Positions 23,944 to 34,793 of a stretch of DNA of 64,000 nt are shown one piece after another. The notes below the pieces were generated by a model. It did not search any database. It worked only from the letters and a program-made list of their open reading frames with translations, and was not told the origin of the DNA. Position numbers and translations under genes: made by a program. Location: contig JAGTWJ010000006.1 of the NCBI GenBank assembly GCA_020064725.1, forward strand, positions 2,294,001 to 2,358,000. Reading direction: 5' to 3'. Positions within the stretch are counted from its first letter, which is position 1; each line of letters opens with the position of its first letter. The DNA is from Drechslerella dactyloides. Taxonomy: Eukaryota; Ascomycota; Orbiliomycetes; Orbiliales; Orbiliaceae.

Positions 23944-25853
23944 TTATACAACAACATTGTTGCACTTCCAACTGGATGGCAACTTCGGGTCACCGGTGCC
24001 CTTGTACACAGTCTTAGAGGGATACTTGCAGTGCTCCCTCTTCCCCTGTACCGTCCCGTTGACCAGAATATGCCCCATCAACGTTTCCGGCGCATGCCTG
24101 GGCCCACCCTCAACCCACTTCACCAACTTCATCAACGCTCCATCCTCTGGATCGATATTCGACCCGCCCACAATAGCAGTCTGCGCTGGCCCGCCGACGA
24201 ACCATGGGCCCTCGCCGCTATAGCAGTGGTCGAGACCAGAAACTGGGAAAAAGCGGAAGAAATCGTCCAGTTGCTCGGATCGCAGTCCCATATCGCGGAC
24301 GACGTCGTCGTAGTACCTGTAGGAGGCTGTGGAGGGAATGAGGCCGTCGGTTAGTCCGTGGTAGACTATGAGCTTTGCGCCGCTGCTCTTCAGCCCGCTG
24401 AGGTTTGTTTTGTTCGTAGCGATACCGTAGAGATTGGCGCGTTGGTCATCATAGAAAGTGTCGAGGCTCCAGTCGTTGGCAATCGTCCATGACCGATCGC
24501 TGTACAGCGCGTTTCTATTGCAAAAGAGTTAGTACTGTGTTATGAGAGGGAATGCATGTGGGTATTGTTGATGCTAGGAGGGACACTACGTACTGGTACC
24601 ATTCCTGGGCAAAGTAGCTGGGGACGCCACCGTAAAGGACGCGGAAGCCGAGGAATTCTCTCGTCAACGGGTTCCAGCGAGGATAAATCAGCTCGCCATT
24701 CTTGCCGTAGAATGGCGAATAGAATTGCCGGACGGTGTTCACCTGTGGAGAGGTAAGGCATCGGTGCGACTCCCAAGTCTGACCGTGAGCGCACAGCAGC
24801 GCTTCAGGGCGCGGCTCGCACTTCATCGGGTCTTCAAGAACGTTGTCAAGCACGCCGTCAATCCAGTCGCATTGGTCGATGACCATCTGATGGACGCGCC
24901 TCCATTGGTCAAGGCTGAGCCATGTGGGTGCGCCGGGCGGGCCTGTTATTTTGAATATCCTCGCCGAGAGGCCATTGCCAGCCGGCGAGTAGAGAGCTGG
25001 TGCGGCGGCTAGGATGCCGTCGTACTCTTTGGGGAAGTCCTGCGCCAACCTCATGCCCTGACGCCCGCCCGCGGAACAGCCCCAGTAGTATGATTTCTGG
25101 ATATTTTTACTGTAGAAGTGGCTGACGGCTGACTTTCCCAGTCTTCCTCCATTGATAAGCCTATTTGAGAACATGTCAGCAGGCGCGATATAGGTTGAGG
25201 GTGTGCACGACATGGAAAGGCGCTTTTTCTACGTGAGTATTCGTGATGTAAGGGTATTCATACCCTCTGTATACGTAGTCTTCTATGACCCCGGGATGAT
25301 TGAGGAACGGCAAGGCCGTATCTCCTGCATGGCCGTTATCCTGAGAGGTTGTCGCGAAACCAAGCCTGTTTCCAAACACAAGGTCAAGGTACGAGATGCC
25401 TGCCGAACAAGTGCTGTTAATATCACCTCACGATGTCGTTGAGGTTGTTCGAGATCGATACTCACATCCGTTTAGCCCGCCGTTTCCGGCCATCAGAAAC
25501 CTTCTCGGCCCTCTCTCCCAGCCGACAGGCATAAACACCTCTGAGATAAAGCTGGAGTCACTGCCAGTGGTGGTCCTCAGTCGCAGCCGGCATATATCCG
25601 CCTGCGTTACAATGAACTTGGGGCATGTATTGTTTGCCGATTCTGGGAACGTGAGGTTTGTACCCGTTGCAACAAAGGTAGCTAGTAGCACCGTCGTCCC
25701 TGGAGGCCTGAAGGTCCTCTTGAGCTGCGAGCATCTACTCTTGAAGTCGTTGTCGCCATGGCCATGGGGCTCTGGACTCGCGGCTCCGAATGACGGACAA
25801 AGAGCGAGCGACGCCGAAAGGGCGAGGAAGAGAAGCTGCGATGCCGACTTCAT
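23944..25853 (-). CDS. Secreted tannase/feruloyl esterase family protein
   Basis: Hydrolyses ester links of plant phenolics (feruloyl or gallate esters) outside the cell; the exact substrate is not readable. 553 residues. Exons: 25853-25466, 25399-25264, 25160-24594 and 24514-23944; introns of 66, 103 and 79 nt with GTGAGT, GTATGA and GTACGT donors. The start was chosen at MKSASQLLFLALSASLALC, a signal peptide; upstream in-frame codons lack a signal sequence. The family CS-D-HC arrangement is present: Cys203-Ser204 in YYWGCSAGGRQG, Asp420 in HGLTDGLIP, and His460-Cys461 in SGLDHCYSG. Also present: GNGGLNGC near the first junction and EDYVYRG at the second. The C-terminus has GGPRHAPETLMGH. 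It appears intact. Confidence 0.9.
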
Positions 25854-25966
25854 TTTCTTCAGCTCGTAGTACACAGCGACGCTGCAAATTACCACAATGT
25901 TCAAGCGTGAAGCAGAACTGCAATATCACCAGTAGATTCATTCTCCACGCACGGCTTCCACGTCCA

Positions 25967-25973
25967 TTTTATA
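25967..25973 (-). promoter_or_regulatory. TATA box of the tannase gene
   Basis: TATAAAA on the minus strand, about 115 nt upstream of the ATG at 25853. Confidence 0.5.
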
Positions 25974-27234
25974 CTTGGCCGCGACGCCGAATGGTATGAT
26001 TTCACAATAGAGATCATAGCCATCCCGACAATCTTTCAACCGAGGCCAATGTGCCTGCGGGGAAGGTGTCGCGACCCGGTATCCAGCATATACTTGGTAT
26101 TGCGCATGATGGGCGTGTCGGCCCAGGTATCCTTGCATATCACGCTTTCCGACGGCAAGTCCGGACGCTGGGCGACATGATTCGGTTCATAGTCCCAAAC
26201 CTTATTTTGGTAGCCAAGCCTTTATATCACAAAGATGGCAGCACCGTGCGTTGCAGTGGGGCCGTAGGACCTGGTGGATGGAGAAGGTCAAGAACCTGGC
26301 CTCAGCGAAGAAAAAAGTAGGGTTTTGCGAAGTTCAAGTTATCGCGTTCCTGCGTAGAGTTCTAACGGGCCGTAGCGAGAGACTAGGCGGATCTATTGAT
26401 ACCAGGAACGGGTGCCCAGTGTCTTTGAGATCTTTCTGTATATTGAGAAATATCGTGATGAAATTCACCACAACCTCTTGAAGTCGTGAGCTCTCCTCTC
26501 GCTTGACAGTCTTGGCGGCGGCGGTCGGCATGCGGGACCGACATTTTCTCGTAAAAGCATGCGCCATTGAACTTGGGAATATGCAAATTCCTGGATTTCA
26601 GTATAGGACGGGATGGGATATCAGATCATAACGGAGGTCATCCTGACAGCTCAAGTAGCCGAGCGGTGACCGAAGAGGGCAATTGCTCACCTGTCAAACA
26701 CCACCTTGGTAGTATGGCTCCACAAGGCCCATTTATTCAGCTTCAAAACCTGATTTGAGAAGCTCTGATGATGCGAGAGAATTTGGTAATTACTTGACTA
26801 ATGTTTAATTTCCGCGGCTTCTGTCGGCGGGAAGCTTCAGGCTAAGATGGGATGGCCTGTCGTTTACCAGGTTCTTAGGGGTCTCGACACTAAGCGATGC
26901 TGTGTCACCTACCTTGTCCTAACAAACGTGAAGGGCCGCGCTGGAGTGCTGAGAGTCACCGACAGCTAGGTGGGCTGATGCATGAAGCGAAACTGGCTAC
27001 ATGATTGTCCAGAAACCTGACCACTATATGGGTGGACTGTCTGATATTAGATATCACAAGGTCGAACTTCTAATTTTTTCCACGACTGCTTCGATATCAC
27101 AAAGAAAGTCATCGAAAAAGGTCAAAGTTCGCACCCTCCTCCGATAGTGCAATAGAGACGGCACAAGGAGCGTCGTTGGCAAGCCAAGAGGACTAACTCC
27201 GTCGACAAAAAAATTGTGAAATACTCTGGCCTGT
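25974..27234. other. Intergenic, no supported gene apart from a transcript tail
   Basis: No gene is readable on the plus strand. On the minus strand the putative last exon of the multi-intron transcript continues from 27234 to about 27050 as an open frame ending VVEKIRSSTL. The rest is likely tannase upstream sequence. Confidence 0.45.
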
Positions 27235-27540
27235 CTGTCGACAGGTTTCAGATATTACACTGAACTGCTCAAAGTTAGCAAGCAGCTAAGACATCATAAA
27301 AGGAGGGGGATACTCACAAGAACAGATACTCTGTGAACACTGCATCAGCAAGCATCCAACTTGACGATTGAATATGACGTTATGTACTTACACACTTGCT
27401 GCAAGGGCAAGGTATTGTTAGCAGAGTTGTGATAGATGTCAAGTGGGTGTTGAGGGCAAAGCACTTACATCTAAGCCAAAAGGCAAAGAGAGCTGAGGAG
27501 AGAAGAAAAAGGAAAAGAAGAAGAAGAAAAAGAAAGGAAG
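27050..27540 (-). ncRNA. Putative multi-intron transcript with a 7-nt micro-exon
   Basis: Three consecutive introns with strong signals occur on the minus strand: 27468-27399 (GTAAGT, GCTAAC, GCAG), 27391-27340 (GTAAGT, GCTGAT, CAG) and 27317-27265 or -27235 (GTGAGT, GCTAAC, CAG). They leave exons of 7 nt (27398-27392, CAAGTGT) and 22 nt (27339-27318). A TATA box and a long CT tract lie just upstream of exon 1. If the acceptor at 27235 is used, one frame stays open across all exons and runs on through VFHNFFVDGVSPLGLP to VVEKIRSSTL. No ATG precedes that frame in the spliced product. So this is either a non-coding RNA, a 5' leader, or a small gene that lost its start. The unspliced leader contains ATGTAA exactly at the first donor. 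Confidence 0.45.
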
Positions 27541-27560
27541 GAAAGGAGAAAGGGGGAGGG
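27491..27560 (-). promoter_or_regulatory. Pyrimidine tract (CT-rich core promoter)
   Basis: About 70 nt of nearly pure C/T on the minus strand, with TCTTCTTCTTCTTTTCC and similar runs. In filamentous fungi such tracts sit just upstream of transcription starts. It lies between the TATA box and the first donor of the multi-intron transcript. Confidence 0.5.
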
Positions 27561-27563
27561 AGG

Positions 27564-27572
27564 CTATTTATA
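27564..27572 (-). promoter_or_regulatory. TATA box of the multi-intron transcript
   Basis: TATAAATAG on the minus strand, followed immediately by the CT tract and, about 95 nt on, by the first splice donor. Confidence 0.5.
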
Positions 27573-28323
27573 CTCTGAATTTAGGAGCGAGGGAAACTTT
27601 GCAGCGACACTCCTGGAGCGTGCCCTCTCAGCGCGCCCTCTCAGCGCGCACCCGTCGACGCGTCTCTCACGCGTTCTAAAGAGCAGGGCCGCATGACATC
27701 ATTACTCACCACCTCATAACCTCATCACACCCCGCCGCCAGCCAACGACCCTCCAACTTCACGATCGCGGACGAGGACGCTTGACATCGGGCCACCTACA
27801 AATACCACACATTGTGTGTTGCCGCCCGCACACGAAAAGTCCATCCGGGCCAAGCGAGGACGTGGACTGCCACTGGATGAGAGGACGTTAGAACGATATA
27901 TGGAAGGGACAGCGTATAGTCCCCGCTCGCAGGATGACGCTGGGGTAGCGACTAATAACAGTCAAAGCCATTACTTCTGTGAGTACATCCTGGGCGACGG
28001 TGCCCTGAAGGGGCATACAACAGCAAATTAGGCCACCGAAGGTTTTGAAAGGTGCGCAAACCTCAATACAATCTACACGGGCAAATACGCAATCATCACA
28101 AACGTTATGGGATACTGCCTTGATGGCGGGAGAACTTCATGCTGTGTGAATCTATCACTCATTACAACATATACTAGTGCTAGTACTAAATACATTCCCA
28201 TACATTACTCCGTAAGAACACAAAATGCCGAAAAGTTGACGTCGAAAAAGAGGAAAGAGTCGCAGATCGACCTGACTGAACAAGAACAAGCGTATCTTTA
28301 TACTGATGCGTGATTCGCAGTAT
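27573..28323. other. Intergenic, no supported gene
   Basis: A short open frame at 27816-28031 (+) has no recognisable domain. A GC-rich 13-nt tandem repeat lies at 27618-27643. Confidence 0.5.
27618..27643. repeat. 13-nt tandem repeat, two units
   Basis: GCGTGCCCTCTCA followed directly by GCGCGCCCTCTCA (one mismatch), then GCGCGC. Confidence 0.75.
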
Positions 28324-29130
28324 CTAATACCCCTCCTGGATGCCGCCCATCGGCTGCTCTTTCGAATTCGCGACTCTCCGCTTATGCAGCATGTACGAAA
28401 CGACCCCTATCGCGATAAGTGCAACGCCACCAAGTGATGCACCAACTGCGATCCCAATCTTCGCACCCTTGCTCATTCCACCGCCGTTGCTATCGCTGGA
28501 CCCGCTGTCTGAGGGCGATGCTGATGATTGTGTACCGCTCGCTCCAACAGCCGTCTCCGCAGCAGCGGATGCGGGCCTCGTCGTTCCACTCGATGCTGGC
28601 GGGGTAGCTGGCGAGTTTGGAGCATTCGGGGCGTTCAAGGTCGCGGCCGCATCCGCACTGCTGCTGACCTTCGCGGCCGCGGTAGCCTGCGCGGGTACCG
28701 GCGACGGCACCGGTTTCGATGGGTTACCGTTCGCTGTTGCGCAGTATGCGTCGTATAAACTTATCGCCGACACCAAGTTCTCTGGGTCCGCGGTCGATCC
28801 ACAGTAATACGGAATGCAGGAGCTGAAGTAACTCGTGGCGCTGGAGGAGTACTTGGTATTGCAGTAGCAGCCGTTGATGGGTGCGTGTCCGCACCCTAGC
28901 TCGCCACCGACATCGTCCCAGTCGTGATAGTATGCTCCACGCGGTAATGGGCCGTTGTACCAGATGCAATGCTGGACGCAGCTGCGCTGTAGCGTGTAGT
29001 CGATGGTGGACCAGATTGTGGCTTTGCCTGTGACTTCAGGCCCTGCTGGAGCCTGTGTGATTGAGGGATCCTGACCGGCTGCCAGGCGTGCGAGGAGAGG
29101 GAGGACCGTTAGGAGATTGTGTCGTTGCAT
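28324..29130 (-). CDS. CFEM-like eight-cysteine surface protein with one membrane anchor
   Basis: 268 residues, single exon. The start is MQRHNLLTVLPLLARLAAG, a signal peptide; codons upstream in frame lack a good signal. The extracellular domain carries eight cysteines (residues 51, 55, 80, 88, 90, 105, 110, 130), including the GCYC pair and SCIPYYC, a spacing reminiscent of the fungal CFEM domain. A Ser/Ala/Pro-rich linker (about 135-220) is probably O-glycosylated. A transmembrane helix (IGIAVGASLGGVALIAIGVV, about 225-247) is followed by a short basic tail (HKRRVANSKEQ). This resembles Mid2/WSC-type wall sensors or CFEM receptors. The CFEM assignment rests on the Cys pattern only. Confidence 0.75.
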   Translation of the reverse strand: MQRHNLLTVLPLLARLAAGQDPSITQAPAGPEVTGKATIWSTIDYTLQRSCVQHCIWYNGPLPRGAYYHDWDDVGGELGCGHAPINGCYCNTKYSSSATSYFSSCIPYYCGSTADPENLVSAISLYDAYCATANGNPSKPVPSPVPAQATAAAKVSSSADAAATLNAPNAPNSPATPPASSGTTRPASAAAETAVGASGTQSSASPSDSGSSDSNGGGMSKGAKIGIAVGASLGGVALIAIGVVSYMLHKRRVANSKEQPMGGIQEGY

Positions 29131-29235
29131 TGTAGCGAGTGTAGTTATTAGGTAATGGGTATAGAATTGAGGCTCGGTATGAGGACCAAGTTTTCTTAGT
29201 AAGAGACTGGGCTTTGAAAACCGGCGCAATGGGTC

Positions 29236-29247
29236 TTTATATTTATA
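29236..29247 (-). promoter_or_regulatory. TATA box of the CFEM-like gene
   Basis: TATAAATATAAA on the minus strand, about 105-115 nt upstream of the ATG at 29130. Confidence 0.5.
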
Positions 29248-30586
29248 TGTCCGGATCGCGAGACAACAGATCTGACAGATATCGATTCGGAGCCGGGAAC
29301 TCTAGCCCTAGCAGCAGAGGATCCGCTGAAAATTTATCATCCGCACCCCCTATCCACGTCCGCTTGCAACAACATTGCATTACTCGACGCCCCCAATGGC
29401 GAAGTCTCTCAGCCGCAGCTTCGGCCATTCCGTTTCCATGCCCTTCAGGCCATCTAGACGCGAGCACGCAGGCACAAAGGATTATTAGCACGCGCCAAGA
29501 TAATCCCATCGTTTCTTCTTCTGCGCGAAAAGAGCCTAGATCGAGTTGCCAAGCGCGGCCAAGCGCGGCCAAGTATGTTATGCCCGCAAATTATTGGCCA
29601 TCTTTTGCGAGGGCGCTCTTGGCTTCATAGGCAATTGTTGTGGTAGACTGAGTGCGTCGCATGTTGTCCGAGCACTTCGTTGGCTCATGTGGCAAATCGC
29701 GAACGTCGAGTCGTGTCTGTGAGACCGGGGCCCTGTCTGGTCGGCTGACTGCAGGCGATTCGCTGGATCAGATGGTCTTGATCGAAATTTTCCCACATTC
29801 GCAAAGTGCGATCTCTTTATTTCGATCTCGAAACATGGGTCATTAGAGCTGTGCTGCGTATATCCTCCCGAGACTAAGTTGTGTAACGAGGTGAATGGCA
29901 AGGCGAATAATCCTGCGAGCTCAGTGGTCCCAGCCATCAACGTGGCACCTGATAAGTGCAGCACTTGCTGTAATCTGACTTGGAATTCACGCGGCAAGGG
30001 GAAAGCAGAGAAATGAGATCAGGAACTCTCGCTACAGCCAATCGCCCAAGTCAAGGCAATCGGCAGAATGATTACATCTGATTGGCGATGCCCTAGTCTC
30101 TCCGGGGCAATCCTCTCGCCCGACAGTAGGATCCGGAAAGACTCTCTTGCTATGGCACATTTCAAATCTTCCATCGCAGCAGCGATGCGTTGGGACAGAA
30201 GCGGAAAGCGTAGCGGCAAGGCATTACGCTAGTCCATGCAGGCCTGCACGAACTCAGTCGTCAGAATCTAGGTTTGTGACTCGGCATGCTTTGCGGTTTA
30301 GTGTCTAGTTCGGTTGGGAGTTCTTCCTGTACCACAATCCAGCACCTTACTCGAGGCACGCATCTGAGAATTGCGGTCCGGAGGCGATCGAGATGCAGTG
30401 GCAACTGCGATTCCGGGTCCCAGTTTTCCGGTAGAGCAGTATCGCCACAGAGTTCGCCTAATCCAACCCAAAGACTCTCCTGGCTACGCCGCTGGTAATA
30501 GGTCCTATATAAGTTCCAATGGTTAGCACTCGGTCAGACCTGCAATTGTATATCAGACGTACGATATGCTTCTTTGAGCTATGTCG
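29248..30586. other. Intergenic, no supported gene
   Basis: Frames of up to 139 codons exist, but they overlap on both strands and contain no recognisable domain. A short tandem repeat (GCCAAGCGCG twice plus a partial unit) lies at 29548-29573. Confidence 0.45.
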
Positions 30587-30811
30587 CTAAATTTCCGCAA
30601 AAGCCACCAGTGGGCTAATCGATTTGGTTTTAATCAGAAGCACCAGCTTGACAGCACCGCCGCTCCCGCGAATCCACACATTCTTGTCGCGAACCTGTTT
30701 TGCATATGACTCCGTCGTTCCGGTCTCGATAACGAGAGATGGAAATGTGGCATTGATTGGCCCGACACAATAGTCAGGCTGTTTTGCTGTCCCTCGAATA
30801 TTCACCGACAA
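30587..30811 (-). pseudogene. Fragment of a fungal PD-(D/E)XK-like domain protein
   Basis: The frame reads GTAKQPDYCVGPINATFPSL, then VIETGTTESYAKQV and GGAVKLVLLIKT. This resembles a domain common in repeat-rich fungal genomes (KQPD..., FPxLVxExGxSES, VKxVLLxKI), which I believe is a restriction-endonuclease-like fold. Only this core is left: there is no start codon and no flanking domain. It is a relic. The assignment is from memory of the pattern and uncertain. Confidence 0.35.
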
Positions 30812-31626
30812 AACATGTATATACTCATTGCTTTGTCAGTGACATGTATATACGGTTATTTGTATGCATTGAATCTTACGTGGGGAGCTGCGTGACAGAA
30901 AAAAGCTGTCATAATCGGGTGGTAGAATTTGCATCCATCTTCTCTAGATATACTGCGTGTAGTCTATTGTGGCTTCGTGCGCCGGAGAAGGGATTGTAAT
31001 TGTCACCTGTCTCGTGATTCTACTGTACTGGCATCTGCTCGTTTATATGCATCGCCTTGGTATCTATACGTATAAGAGTCTGGGAAATCAGCATGGACTA
31101 AAGATACCGTAAGTGGCGGCCCTCGAAGGAGGGGCTTGATAGCGTTGAGATTTGAGGCATTCTGGTTCTTGAAACTCAAGGATGCCGGATGGCGATGTAT
31201 TCTGGAGTCGGTTTCTGATGACATTCGAATATTGGCTGATGACATTTCGATGCCGGTTGGCGGACTCTGTACGGTGGCGCAAAGCTCTTGAATGGCTCTA
31301 CGTTGTCGCCGGGAATTAATTCTTGACAAGCTCACGGACTAATTTTCTACCTGCTGCTATGACGATGGCAAGATGGTTTGAACGATATAGCTATAGAAAC
31401 AAGTACTACTGCTTGATTTATCATCAGCGTTCATATCATTGACCGCCAGCCCTGCAGAAGGACCTCCCTGGATCCTGCTGCTACCCCCCGCTGCTGATAT
31501 CCGATCCCTGCACCTGACAATATTTAACGGTGAAGATGGCAAACGGAGAATCAAGACCGGGTGTGGTTGGCTGGCTTGATTGGTTGTTTTGTTTGGCGGC
31601 GGCGCGGCGGATCTGGAACGCCACGA
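30812..31626. other. Intergenic, no supported gene
   Basis: AT-rich. A small inverted repeat, TGACAG...CTGTCA, lies near 30892-30909. No coding signal. Confidence 0.45.
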
Positions 31627-31749
31627 CTTATAGGCGTGATATATGTGTCTTTCTCACACCAGATTGTCGCTTTGTCGGCCGAGATCGTGCCCACGAATCT
31701 TATCACCTCTACACCAACTGCTTACGTAATGTGTGTGTAACAGGTGAGC
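31627..31749 (-). repeat. Dispersed element, copy A (core inverted relative to copy B)
   Basis: On the minus strand it reads as arm X (GTTACACACACATTACGTAA..., ending GATAAGATT, 31749-31696), then core Y (31695-31627, containing GATCTCGGCCGAC and ending ATCACGCCTATAAG). Copy B at 39614-39731 has the same arm X, but its core is the reverse complement. No coding capacity. Confidence 0.6.
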
Positions 31750-32203
31750 TTTAACTACTAGTTGCCTCCCGTTTGGCAAGCTCAAGCCAGCTATTTGGTT
31801 CTGGCTTGGCTAGCATCGTGGGATGCTGTGGGACTACCACCAGAGTCATCACCCGAGCCACTATACTCGGCTGATTGTAATACAATTATATGCTGGATCT
31901 CCAGCGCTTGATCAGGATTACTAGCAGAGGTAACAAAACAGGCTAGGTGTATAGCTATATAGCTTCTATAGCAATAGCATCATCTTTGCGATGTTAGCAT
32001 CTCGAGTATACAGAACGAATCTGGCTACTCGCGACTCAGCAAATATGCAATGACCCTCGCTGTGAAAACAATAAAAATACAGCGAACAATTGTCGATAAG
32101 GTCCAGCATGAGGAATTCTCTCTTTCTCATTGATATCCCTGTATTTGATCGCATTAGATAGAGTCCATGGACACAAAGAATTGCACTGATTTTCGATACT
32201 TGC
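31750..32203. other. Intergenic with a small inverted repeat
   Basis: AAGCCAG-ctatttggtt-CTGGCTT at about 31784-31807 could form a hairpin. Otherwise this is AT-rich 3' flank of the gene at 32204 (-). Confidence 0.45.
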
Positions 32204-32790
32204 CTAGTCCGCATCCTCAAGATCATACAAGCAGTGGCATAGCAATTCGCCCCAGCTACGGTGCCGAAAGGCTGCAAAGTCCGTTCGGAGCAGACGGCCG
32301 CCCTGGAATTCTTCCTGGAACTCCGCGGCGAATTTCCTTGGAACCACAATGTCCATGTAGTCACCCTCCTGCGCTATAAGGAAACCGCCCATGTCTACGA
32401 CGAGTCTGAGGGGGATGAGTTTTTGGTTTTCAGCTCGTGGGACGCGAAAAACCCAGAATCTAGAACAGATACTTGTTAGAGATGTGTCATTGACGGCAGG
32501 GTGGGAATAGTTGAGCGGAAAGCAACCTACCTTCCATTTTTTGGAGTTTTGTCTATTTGGAATTTCTTGAACTTGATTGTAGGGAATTTGAAGTTGGGGA
32601 TTCGAGGGAATTTGAAGTTGAAGGTGAAGTTGAAGTTGAACCTAGGAGGGGACTTGAGCTTGACCACAGGTGGGATCAAAAATCGCGTGGATTCACTGCC
32701 AGAGAAGCTGCTGACGTCGTCGCTGCTGGCAGATGACGTTGGGGTAGACGCGCGATCGAACAAGTATTCATTGGTGGTGTATACCAACAT
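32204..32790 (-). CDS. Small protein with Phe-Asn/Phe-Lys repeat, unknown
   Basis: 171 residues. Exon 1 is 32790-32531; the intron 32530-32460 has donor GTAGGT, branch TCTAAC and acceptor CTAG; exon 2 is 32459-32204. The join KNGR|FWVFRVPR keeps the frame. After a Ser/Thr-rich start (residues 1-40) comes a striking alternating aromatic stretch (RFNFNFTFNFKFPRIPNFKF, about 51-70), then a charged domain with DMGGFLIAQEGDYMDIVV and EFQEEFQGGRLLRTDFAAF. The N-terminus lacks a signal peptide. The family is not recognised. The clean intron and coherent second exon argue that it is real. Confidence 0.6.
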
Positions 32791-33150
32791 CTTGGTAAAG
32801 CTGTTTGAATGAAGAGTAGTATGGAAGGATGATGAAGCGTAAGGAGAATGGATGGTTGGTGGTGGGAATTTTTTAACAGCAAGCCAGCGACGCGTCTTTG
32901 CACAACACCGAAGCATGGAAGCGCAGAGAAGCCTCGATATGGAAATAGTAGGTAATGAAGTATTCCAAGATATCATTCATAGATGGGTATCAGTTTATAT
33001 GACAGATAGCAACAGTATACACGGGTATCAATCACTCAATATACAGTTTTCCACTTCATCTCCGGCCCTCCATTTGTACACCATCGCCATCCAGCAGGAC
33101 AAAACCGCCCTCGGATCACCCAGTCGAGTATAACCGCGTCCCGTCCGATT
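32791..33150. other. Intergenic between two minus-strand genes
   Basis: Promoter side of the 32204-32790 gene and 3' flank of the carboxypeptidase. No gene seen. Confidence 0.6.
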
Positions 33151-34707
33151 CTACTTATTCATATTCGGCAGAAGCCACATCATTCCGTTCCAAATCTCCG
33201 TCACCGAAGACATAATCTTACTCGGTGGAAGGACGAAGCCGCTGGCTCCACCGCCGCTCGGATGAAGTTCGATGCACCAGCTGATCTCGGCCTTGCTCAT
33301 GTCCTGCATATAGTCGGTACTTCCACCGACGGCCTTATACAAGTCCGGGCACGTCTCACCAGGCGTGAACGTCGACCCGAGACCACGAGCAGTGGCCTTG
33401 ATCGCTTTAGCAGTGCCCTGCGCCAATGCAATCTGCCGCTCATAGTTCTCTACACGCTTCTTGCAGTCGTAGCCGTATGGAAGAAGGATCAGCTGGCTGA
33501 AGGAATGCCAGTCAATGTACTTCTTGATGCCCTTGCCGGCTACGAGCTCCTTGGAGTGTGCGACCAGGGCCTGGATCTCAACCGTGTTACCGGGTTCCAG
33601 ACCGCGGAAAGTCTCGTCGCAGGGCGAAGTGGATGAGCCGCCGGTAACATTCCATTGGTATGGCCAATTGCGGTTCATATCCGTTCCAACGCAGCTGCTT
33701 GACGGGTGCTTCAGACGGTTCTTCCGCCACAGGCGGTTGGTGGTCTGGGTGTACACGAAGCCTTAAGTCGTCTGTTAGTGTCCCTCCCCTGTTTCTAACG
33801 CAAGGGGGCTAGGATATCGGAGGCTCACCGTCTGGGTTCACGACAGGGATGATATAAAAGTCGTTTTTGTCAATGATATCAGTGATCGTCTTATCCTTAT
33901 TGAGATGTCCGTTGACGAGATTCCAGGTCAGGTACTCGACAGTCTATGTCCGTCAAAAAGTGTTAGATCGTTACAACCATCCGCTCCATGCCGGCGACAA
34001 TAATGAGTTTTGAAGGGAGGGAGATGTACCATTGTGGAGATCCACTCTCTTGCGTGGACGGTTCCATGCCAGAGCACGGCCGGTTTGGAACCCTTGCCGC
34101 CTTGACCCCACAGATGGATACCCTTGAGAGGTCTGCCCTCAGATGATTTACCAACATTAATCAGCTCCGAGTTGGAGCTGAATGCTGCCTGGACGTCGTC
34201 CAGCCATTTTAGGTGGTCGTCAAAGGAGTGGTACGACTGGAACCAGTTTTTGTCCGGAAGCGCACCCGGTCTCCGCCAGTTTGGTGCTGCTGACGACATC
34301 AATCGATCAGTCACATACTCTAGCATCCCGCACAGAAATTATATCACATCGGAGGTATGGATTCTACACTTACTCGATGCAATCCTCATCTCGCCGCCAG
34401 GATAGAAACCGCCTTCCGCTCGAATGGAGACACCCAAATCCTCGTCCAAGAGCTGGAAATCGAGCTCCATCTGTTCGAATTTCTTCAGGTCTTCGGGCGC
34501 GACGGCAATTTCAATGTTCGTCTGGGTGTTCAGATTGTACTGAACAGCCTTCAGACTCTGCAACTGCCGCTCAATCTCCTCACCCTGACCGTGTGTCAAG
34601 ACACGGAAAACCTTGTACCCATCGTATGTGATCGGTTTGTTAGCGTTAGAAATCACAGCCGCCGACGCCAGCGGCGCGAGGTAGGGGAGGAGTGCGAGAA
34701 GCTTCAT
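33151..34707 (-). CDS. Secreted M14 metallocarboxypeptidase (procarboxypeptidase A/B type)
   Basis: Zinc exopeptidase that removes C-terminal residues from peptides, made as a secreted zymogen of 439 residues. Exons: 34707-34374, 34289-34030, 33943-33829 and 33761-33151; introns of 67-86 nt. The signal peptide is MKLLALLPYLAPLASAAV. The propeptide (about 20-95) has YDGYKVFRVLT and LDFQLLDEDLGVSI. The catalytic domain has zinc ligands His190 and Glu193 (HGTVHAREW) and His322 (DWHSFSQ), a substrate-binding DMNRNW (Arg267), Tyr387 in GSTDYM, and catalytic Glu401 (SWCIELHP, where most relatives have FTIELR). NPDGFVYT spans the third junction. It looks intact. Confidence 0.92.
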
Positions 34708-34793
34708 CTTTTCGCTTTACAGTGGACGAAATGCTGTATCACGGCCGACCAGTTCATCTGAGAGTCCTCATCGTTACCGGCGAGATTCACACT

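Noticed and set aside
29243..29997. Frames of 109 and 139 codons upstream of the CFEM-like gene
   Set aside because: No recognisable domain, poor start context and opposite-strand overlap; judged chance frames.
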